From assembly GCA_964036045.1 (NCBI GenBank), contig OZ038382.1, positions 129,084,556 to 129,148,555 of the forward strand: a stretch of DNA of 64,000 nucleotides, in the 5' to 3' direction. This document shows positions 54,243-64,000 of this stretch, piece after piece. Both the position numbers and the translations under genes were made by a program. The stretch is from Eutreptiella sp. 'Long Island Sound 2002'. Its lineage: Eukaryota > Euglenozoa > Euglenophyceae > Eutreptiales > Eutreptiaceae. The notes beneath the pieces are model-generated. The model ran no database searches. It saw nothing but the letters and a program-made list of their open reading frames with translations, and was not told the DNA's origin. Position 1 is the first letter of the stretch; every line of letters begins with the position of its first letter.

Positions 54243-57200
54243 GTCCAGTAATCTGAGTTCGAGCAGGACGACGACGACGAGGACGACGCGCAGAAGCTGG
54301 GCCAGCGTACGCTGTTCCATAATGGTGAGTTCCTTGTTTGAATTTAATGAAAAGTTGGAGAAACTTTGAAGAATTGAAGGTATCCTTCCAAATACCTTCA
54401 AAAACCCTTGAAATTACTTTGAATCTGGGAGACCGCAGTTCCAAGCGCGCTGCAGCGACGACGACGACGACAAAGACCACAAAAAGCGACGCTTTGGACT
54501 TCCTGGAGCCTCCTACAAGTTCGAAAAGTTGATTTTCTTGAAGATATTTAAGTTTCATTAAGGACTACTTTGAGTTACTCAAGAATATTCTAAAACAAGT
54601 CGAAAATCGTGGAGATCTTTGACCTACGCGCTGCTGAGCGACGTGAACCAGCGCTGGAGGACTTCGACAACGCGGTTTCAAGGCGCTGCAGACTGCTGCA
54701 GCCTTGTGATTTGCAGTTTTGAAGTGCAGCGTAGCATACCTTTGATGTTTGTGTTGTTGCATTTCATTGCCTCATTGCAGACGCCCTTCGGTTGCCCTGT
54801 GTCGAGGATTCACGCGCTTTGACGCGCTTTTCTAGCTGCAGGCGTGTCGCCAGTAGCTTGATTGTCGATTTTCCACCCTCCCTTCCCCTTCAGAGCTATG
54901 ATTTCATTGAAGTTTTTCACTAACTTTTGATGTTCCAAAAGGCCAAAAATGTCGAAAATGGCCTACACTATTTTACGCATAACTTGGCGCCACTGGCTCA
55001 AAACGCGTCAACGTAAAGCGCTAACGTAAAGTAGAGAGCGCTGGCTCTCAAAAGACGTTTTCATCTTGTTTCAACTCAACAAGGGCTATTTTCTGTGATT
55101 TTTTCAAAATGACCCATGAATCACTTTTTGCCCAACCCTCTAAAGCACCCTAAAATGACTTTTGGTGTTCTACGCATATCTTCGCGCCACTGCGCTGAAA
55201 AATTTTGAACGAAGCATATATGGAAACTAGACAGTAAAACGCTTCTATTCCATACTTCACTTTCTTGATATCGATTTTTCTACCATTCTCCCCATCGCCA
55301 ACAACATCGCCCATGACCCACCCCATGAAAACCCCTGAAAAGTGCCCTTTGTGCTTCTTTCATATCTCCAAGAGAAAAAAGGTTTGAGGTTCGATATTAT
55401 TTTTCCAAACAACACTGAAGTATGTGCTTTTTAACCCTGTGTCACTTTCATTTTCAAAAAATGGGAATGGCTATGGTAAAAATGCAACAAGTTGCCACAC
55501 AAACCACTTGGTGAAAAATCTTGAAAAATGGTTTTGTATTTTTGTTTTTTTTCTCTGCGACCATGGAGACTCCGAACCTGAACCAAGGTGTTTTACAAAC
55601 ACTGGAGTAAAGAGTTTACTACAAAAAATTTACTTTGAATTTCTGTGGTCAAGAATGGATTTTTTCCATGGTGGTCAACTTAGTGCATGGAAGCATGTTT
55701 TCAAATTTGTTGGTCATGATGCTACAAGAAAAAGACCTTTCTCAGAGCCTATGGTGAGTTGGTGAGTCATCAAAACTGTTTTGGAAAGGTAATGGTGTCT
55801 AGTTTGCAGATATTCAAATGTTAAATTGTATTAAAAATTGGATGACAGGGAAAAAGTTTGATTTGTTTATGCTTTTTTTGATGGTTTTTCAGCATGTGTT
55901 ACATGTGAGATTCATGTGTCTCCCCCAAACTTCTACTTCTCTGAACCTACGGTGAGTTGGGGCAACATCAAATATGTTTCGAAAACCTGAGGACATGCCC
56001 TACACAGTGCACATATTCTTCTTCTCATCTCACCAACATTGTACAGAAAAATGGTGCGAAAGTTGGACATTTTCAGGAAAAAACAGGTTTTCACATCATT
56101 CTTTTGCGAAACTATTCGCGAGTCTTTGGTCTTCTAACCTTGAATCATTGTATGATATTGAAGTTTGTGATTGTTTGCATCAGTTTGATTCAGTCTAACT
56201 GGGCTTAGCCTAGGTAGAGAGGTAGATACCTTAGAATTACTTTAGACACACACTAAACAGTGAAACATTTTGTTGTCTTTTTTTTCGGCCATAAAACAAA
56301 CTTGGCCACAACCATTAACAGACCGTCTGCATCCGCCACATTCACCGTCTAAGCCTTTCCCTTCGACTCCCCAGGCTGAGTGGCTCAGTTCGGCTGGCCC
56401 GTTGTCCAGGGGACAAAGAAGGCGTGGGGCTTGTTGCCACCAGGGAGTAGGGAGGCGATTGATGGGTGTGAGCGGAAGGCGGAAAGAGAAGACTCAATGC
56501 AGGAGCACCCAAGTGAAATATTAAAAGACCGGTCTCGACGAAACCATTTGCATTGACCTCTCTCTGGGTCCTTGTGACCATCTTTCGATGAGAGAGGTTG
56601 GTGGTGGTACATGGCCGCGGAGAAAGCTTGCAACACTTACTTACTTTTACTTACTTACTCTAGCTAGCTAGCTAACTAGCTAGTATAGGAGATGCATTGA
56701 CTTTTATGGTATCATAATCCTAATGCTAACGGTTGAGTTCAACTCAACTTAATGTCTCTGGTCCTCCCCCTGTAGGGCAGGGTGGTGAGGAGAAGTGCCG
56801 CAAGGCGCTGGTACTGTAATAGAGGTAACCATTCCAGTAGGTGCAGGCCGGAATGTTAGTGTGCGATACCATTTACCTTCTTTTCATCCCTTTACCTTTG
56901 GCCTGAAGTGAGTGCTGGGCACTGGTTACGGCCTACGGTTGCCCTAACCAACCCACTGCCGGCCTACGCATTGGGATGTGCTGAGCTTGTACGGCCTACA
57001 GTTGCCCTATGAGCCTCAGTTTTCGGTTTTTTGGCGAGCTGTGTGTTTTACATCATCCATTGTTTCATTTGAGCACAATTGCATTTGAGCTAGGAAGTGA
57101 TTTGTCCTCATTTCACTCTACCATGCACCTCATCCTTCACTGCATGGCCGTCAAGGCAAGCGTTTGACTAGTGACGTATTCTACTCTCCATTCGGATTGC

Positions 57201-59773
57201 ATTTCATTCATTTCGCTCGATAAGGTCACTCATTCTTTGCATTTCACTTTGCAAATCTTACATTTCATACTTATTGCATTACTTCCTAATTGCAAGGGCT
57301 TCCCCATAACGCTCAACATGCCACATGGTCCGTAATTGATCTGCCCTACGTAGTTCTATGAGCACCTTTGCTCAATAGACCCCGAGTTTTGGTTCGCCGA
57401 CGAACAATCAATTCGTATCCCCTCAACTTTTGTTGCTTAACTGCAAGTTGTGTGGAATGAATCTCTTTTTCCAACCCTTGCGATCATTGACCTAGGTCAT
57501 TTGGTCTAAAGAGCTAGTTTATCCTCAAATTTGCTACTGAACCACTGCGGGTACGTTCTGCTTCGTTAACTTTCGCTAGATCGCGTGGTACAGCCTCAAT
57601 TACCGGGTTTCAGAGTGCTCAATTGAGTGTCCGTAGTCTACGGCATTACATTCTCTATCACATTCTCTATCCCCGCAACAAGACCACCAGACGCATGACA
57701 GACCTAATTGGGATCTTTTTTCACACATTCCCTCCCTCATCACACTACACAATCAACATACACACAAACACCTACCACGAGTCATTTGATTATTCCATTT
57801 ATTTGTTTGGATATCACACTCTGAGGAATTGCTGTAGTACCACTTCCATCCAGTTTTTGTCTACGAGCCAACATGTAGGTCACTTCCTTCGTGTAGATAG
57901 TCAGTGTCCGCTTATAGCCGACATTGGTCTCACCTCGCCACGTCTTTGTTGTGTAACACAAGTGAACAGGTTTACGTTTGGTCACTAAGCCTGTGACTTG
58001 GCTAATGCATTCCGCGGTGTGTTATTGAAGAGTCCTACACCGGTAGCCACCGAGACCAAGCGGTGCACTACGGTAGGCTCATTGAAAAGGATTATCGAAA
58101 GGTGGTGAATGCCTACAGTGTATAGGATTCTACCCTCGCGCGGGTAGATAGCTACTTTCCATGCAGTTGGATAGACTGCTTCTCTTGCGGTAGAGATAGA
58201 TGACGGAGTTAAGCTCCATGAGGATAGCCTGAATCCTGAAATTCAGTTGAGCGGAATGCATTCATCATGTAGGAAGACAGGCCCCCGCACGGATGGCTTT
58301 GTACAACCATCTGCTGGGCAAGGGGCTCGCCGTTGATTGGTCTTCCGGTTAGGTACAGAACACACTTTGACTACGATAAGCATTTTTCGGAGATTTACTA
58401 CTTCTACCTATCTCAGACAACAGACCATTCATTCCGCTTATATGAGGCAGTAGCGATCCTCCAATCTCGCTTATAGGGGCAGTGGCGACCCTCCAGTTGG
58501 GTAGGATGTAGGCTTGCTTTCGAGCTAAGCGGTCCATCCAGGAAAGAGCCGACCTTTCCAACGCCATGACGACATACCTACTTCTTTTCAGAACAACACC
58601 AGGGGATCAACCCACCCCTACCCGTGAACCCATCCCCTACATTCACATACAATTCATTGGTTTTGTCATCTTTAGCACTTACCACAACCCATACATCTTC
58701 TTTCTCTGAATTTACATGATCAACACACTTCTACATTTTCGCCTTTTCGTGCAAATTGTTTGCATTGGTAATGTAAGTCATTTAGGACATTTCTACACAA
58801 ATCAGTATTCCCGCTAGCTTCATATCTTATTAGATTACTGTGTGCTATGCCCTGGAATGCCATGGTGCATATGTTGCATAGGTTGGAGTCCAAGGCATAT
58901 TGCCGTGATGGAATTTTGATTCTTTTGTACATGATTTCTAGGCATGATAGGTGACGGATGTTTCAGCTTTGTGTAGCGATAGCTAGAAGGTATGAGTAAA
59001 AGGTCAGTAATGAAAAACTATATCTTTCAACGCCTTCTTGGTTGAAGTATTCGTATAAATCCCCATACCCCCATACGGATCAATCCTTGAATGCCCTTGA
59101 CCCAAGGATAAGAGAGAGCAGATCCGGGTCAGATGAGTTTTGTCTCATCGTGACTGCCACCCCCCACCCTTTTCAAATCCGTCCCGCTAAACTAATCAAG
59201 AGTTACTCATTACTGATGCTGCCTCGCTTTCTCTGTCCATGTAATGCAGGCCAAGAAACCCATTGCAGGTACCAGAATGCATCCAGCCGGAGCATTCGGG
59301 GTTGGTGCCAAGCGCCCATTGAGTAAGGTGGTATATCCTCTCTATGGATGACGCAGACCATGTCATGTCAATAGACAGCTTGGGCAGAGCTTGAATTTCC
59401 GGTTTAACCCCACATGTTGCGTTTCATTCTCAATTGTTATTGATTTTCCGTATAGCTGATTTTAATCTAGACATCTACATCCAGGTGTATTACTCTTACC
59501 CTCAAATTTTGCCTGAAGATTTAGGTTGTCATTGTTCATACTTTGTATGCTAGCTTTTTGCTTAGTGTTTTTCATGTTTCATTTTGAGCCCTACTTTACG
59601 TACTTAAGACTCAGGAACTTTACCCTCTTAGGTGAAGATATGTCTTTACCTCTAGGAAGGGTAGACAGTAGACACTCAGAACATTGAATATGAGCGTTCC
59701 TTATGCCCATACCCCCCCTTATGTTAGATTATCAGCTTGTCATGAACATTCTTAGTGAATGTGCATGAAGCTT
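54243..59773. other. LARD interior, non-coding
   Basis: Longest frames are about 120 codons and lack retroelement motifs. It holds short GAC runs (54263-54290, 54460-54472), ttac and ctag runs near 56640-56685, and otherwise unique AT-rich sequence. The sequence after the 5' LTR (gtccagtaatctgag) does not show a standard tRNA primer-binding site. Confidence 0.6.
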
Positions 59774-59783
59774 AGAAAGGGGG
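59774..59783 (+). promoter_or_regulatory. Polypurine tract
   Basis: agaaaggggg directly abuts the TG of the 3' LTR, as expected for the plus-strand primer of reverse transcription. Confidence 0.85.
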
Positions 59784-60443
59784 TGTAATAAGGTGGGGCA
59801 TTTGGGCCTCTCAGAAGCTTTCTGGAGGAACTCTACAAGACCTCATAGAGCTTCAAGATACTAAGATACTAGGATACTTACTCATATTTGGCTCATATTT
59901 CAAGCCTATAGCTTACTGCTAGAGTCTACTGCTCTTAGGTGCACCACACAGAGCAGAGATCTAGATTACATTAGTAGCCATACATGAATAATCACATTCC
60001 ATATGCTTATAATGTGATTTAATCATGTTTTATGCCATTTTAGAAGGTTCTAATGTATTAGAAGCTATTTTGAAGGTATTTAGAAGCTTCAGAAAGCCTG
60101 TCGCGATTGTCGGTGCCTGCTGTCGCCGACGGCAATTTACGTGATATTGACAAAGCCTGTGACAAGATAGACTACTCAGAAAGTTGTTAAAATATAGGTT
60201 TTATTGCCTTTTTAATGAGACTTTAATGCTAAATTAATTTTCCTGTTATTTAGGCATGTGAACCCGTATTACTGGACCAGCCAGTTGGTCCAGCTTGATA
60301 TTCTTCAAGATCTTCTTGTTGCCTGTGTCCTGTACTTGCCAACAAGATCAATTGTAATGGAGAACATTGGAAACAATTTGATTCTTAAGTGCAAGACGAG
60401 GAAAATGGGTTTTCTATATGCACCCAAGCACAAGCATATGACA
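59784..60443 (+). repeat. 3' LTR
   Basis: Matches the 5' LTR at about 97-98% by eye; 660 bp. Confidence 0.92.
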
Positions 60444-61370
60444 ATTTCCTGCTCCCATGTGGTGTCTCTTCCGGCGTGCTGTCCCTGTGAGTGCCTGCCC
60501 TCACTTGGGGCCCCTCCGTGCCTTCTTGCCTGAGTGCCCCTTGGTGTCTCCTGCCCTTCCCTTGCCCTTGTCCTCCCCCTTCCTGGTGTGGTGGTGGCGG
60601 GATGGGCGGGGTGGGGAGGGGGCGCCGGCGGCCCAGGCCTGGGGGTGGGTGGCCTGGAGCCACTGGCGGAGGGCTTGGGGGGTGTAGGGGGGGCGGAGGC
60701 CCTGGACCGCATCGCGGAGGAGGGCCTCCCATGCCGCTTGTGGCATGCTGGCCTCCGGGGCGGCCTCGTTGGGGTTGGCGGGGGTGCGGGTGCGCACCTC
60801 CTCGAAGGTATGCACCATGTGCACCCCATTGTGCCTTCCCGCTCCCCCGGCCCACTTCACCCAGCGGCAGAGCTCCTGCAAAGAGGGGGCAGACCACCAG
60901 GCGAGGTGGGCGGGGGCCTGGGGGGGGGAGGGGTCCGTGCCCGGGGTCCTGGAGCGGCGGGGGGAGGATGTGGACCTGCGGTGGTGGCGGGGGTGGCGGT
61001 CCTTGGGGGAGCGGGAGCGGCAGTGGCGGTGGCTGGGGGTGGAGGACGGGTACGGGCGGAGGGGGGAACGGGAGGGGGAGGTGGACATGGGGCGGCGGTG
61101 GCGCGCTTGGTGGCGTCCGGGGGAGCGGGAGTGGTGGTGGCGGGGGCTGGGGGTGGTGGATGGGTATGGGCGGCGGGGGGAACAAGGAGCCCGGCGGGGC
61201 CTGCGGGGGGAGGGGGAGGTGGACACGGGGCGGCGGTGGTGTGCCTGGCGGCGCCGGGGGGAGCGGGAGCGGTGGTGGCGGGGGCTGGGGTTGGGGGTCT
61301 TGTATGGCCGGAGGGGGGAGGGGGAGGTGGAAATGGGGCGGCGGTGGCGCCCGTGGTGGTGCCCGGGGGA
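60444..61370 (-). mobile_element. LINE copy 2, 5' part (truncated)
   Basis: Resumes the LINE at tttcctgcnccc (equivalent to 8764 of copy 1) and runs to gtgcccggggga at 61370, where it is cut by the TA array. The remaining third-ORF region is present. Confidence 0.9.
60501..61370 (-). pseudogene. LINE third ORF, C-terminal part (copy 2)
   Basis: The same reading frame as 8824-9411 in copy 1 is open here without a stop: RS/P-rich repeats, then the conserved domain ([40 protein letters not shown]) and a basic C-terminus ([16 protein letters not shown]). Between copies most substitutions keep the protein in frame, which argues that this part of the LINE was translated. Upstream the frame runs into the TA array by chance. 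Confidence 0.6.
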
Positions 61371-63302
<1,932 letters not shown>

Positions 63303-63320
63303 GACACGCGGGTTCTTTAT

Positions 63321-64000
63321 GTGGGAGTTGTGCGCAAGGTGGAGGGGAAGGCTAATGGGACTTTATATCCGCTCAGAAAGAGCCCGTCCGTACGTATGTC
63401 CATCAAACCGCAATCTATCGTAAACGCGTGTCAGTGTCGGAGGAACGAAGCACAGTTGGCAAAACACGTGAAGGAATTACTTGCGAGTCTCATGGTAATC
63501 ACTGCAAGAAACAGTTGTAACCCTTGCTCCCAAGGTTTAGACATGGCATGAAGGTGATGGTAATTCCGTTAGCAGTACACCAGTACATTGGGAACACCCA
63601 CGGATGGCAACCTGAACTGGTTGGAACTCTTGGCTACTAGAAAAGTTTGGAATTGAAGGGAACTGCCTTTAAATTGTACAGAATTGCCGACGAAGGACCT
63701 AGTCGTCGTCGCTGTACAAATGGGGTGAATCGAATGCATCACATGAAATTGTTGTATGCACGTCAACGGCAAAGTGGTTTACTAGCACTTGCAAAGCACA
63801 AACCCCCGCCATATCAATTTTATAATTGTAGAGAAGATTTAGCGAAAGCAGTGCGGATGTGTTGCTTTGTTGCAACACCTGCGGATTCCATTTGTTAACC
63901 AAGGTGTTGACGAGGTCAATCACGCTATGGTCAACAAGACCAATGTCTTGGAAATCCAGTTGAATGGAACACAAAGTGGTTGCAAGTTCTCGGATGTAAA
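63321..64000 (+). CDS. Coding-like sequence at window end, unknown
   Basis: A first block ([20 protein letters not shown] ... [13 protein letters not shown]) ends at ctcatg-GTAATC, a plausible donor near 63493. A second block starts near 63647 ([40 protein letters not shown]) and needs a frame change near 63880 to continue as [20 protein letters not shown] to the window edge. Composition is protein-like in all three. I do not recognise the family; it may be a spliced host gene or a decayed transposon gene running off the window. Confidence 0.35.

Larger units (their letters stand above)
53574..60443. mobile_element. LTR retrotransposon without gag-pol (LARD-like), nested in LINE
   Basis: Direct LTRs of 669 bp (53574-54242) and 660 bp (59784-60443), both TGTAATAAG ... 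TATGACA. A polypurine tract (agaaaggggg, 59774-59783) lies immediately before the 3' LTR. Flanking pentamers gtttc (53569-53573) and atttc (60444-60448) differ at one position and fit a 5-bp target duplication. LINE sequence is continuous across it. The 5.5-kb interior shows no gag, protease, RT, RNase H or integrase motif. The LTRs differ mainly by a 9-bp gap and some substitutions, so insertion is fairly recent. Element strand is plus by the position of the tract. Confidence 0.9.

Overview
The window is nuclear DNA from a eukaryote, most likely a microalga or other protist with a large, repeat-rich genome. The evidence is GT-AG introns, internal pol III-type boxes, LINE, DIRS, LTR and TIR mobile elements, 0.5 kb TA arrays, and no bacterial-style operons or ribosome-binding sites. 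I cannot name the species from sequence alone. Almost everything interpretable is mobile DNA in several nested layers; only a few stretches look like host-type genes.

Left part (1-22 kb). Two 298-bp direct repeats (487-784, 3311-3608) look like LTRs around a 2.5-kb non-coding interior. Next comes a DNA transposon bounded by 154-bp inverted repeats (3878-4031, 21837-21990). It is split by a GC-rich LINE of about 14 kb on the minus strand (6441-20529). The LINE carries an ORF1, an APE endonuclease, a reverse transcriptase, an RNase H with a C-terminal zinc knuckle, and a further long ORF downstream of RNase H. It is flanked by two collinear 1,244-bp copies of transposon sequence, and the left copy alone was later hit by a 162-bp A-tailed SINE-like insertion with a 30-bp target duplication.

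Middle (22.5-30 kb). A nearly complete DIRS-type tyrosine-recombinase retrotransposon (22554-27530) shows gag-like, RT/RNase H and recombinase ORFs, inverted terminal repeats and an internal complementary region. Beside it lies a decayed minus-strand transposase that joins a chromodomain to a BED-type zinc finger. That gene is cut by a 631-bp MITE with an exact 5-bp target duplication and three GCGAGGCCTCGC palindromes.

30-50 kb is a patchwork: degenerate minisatellites arranged as mirror-image halves, a 1.35-kb hAT-like TIR element with inverted subterminal GGGAAAAT arrays and a tRNA-like unit, a convincing three-exon minus-strand gene of unknown function (40360-41920), a less certain multi-exon gene (35328-37434), and a minus-strand SAP-domain gene (47315-49663).

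50-64 kb. A 5'-truncated second copy of the same LINE lies between two TA arrays and is split by a 6.87-kb LTR element (53574-60443) with 669/660-bp LTRs, a polypurine tract and a near-perfect target duplication, but no recognisable gag or pol. A third TA array sits between short inverted arms, and the window ends in coding-like sequence. Many in-frame stops in decayed ORFs are single transitions from Gln, Arg or Trp codons, and several otherwise open frames are interrupted only by TAG.
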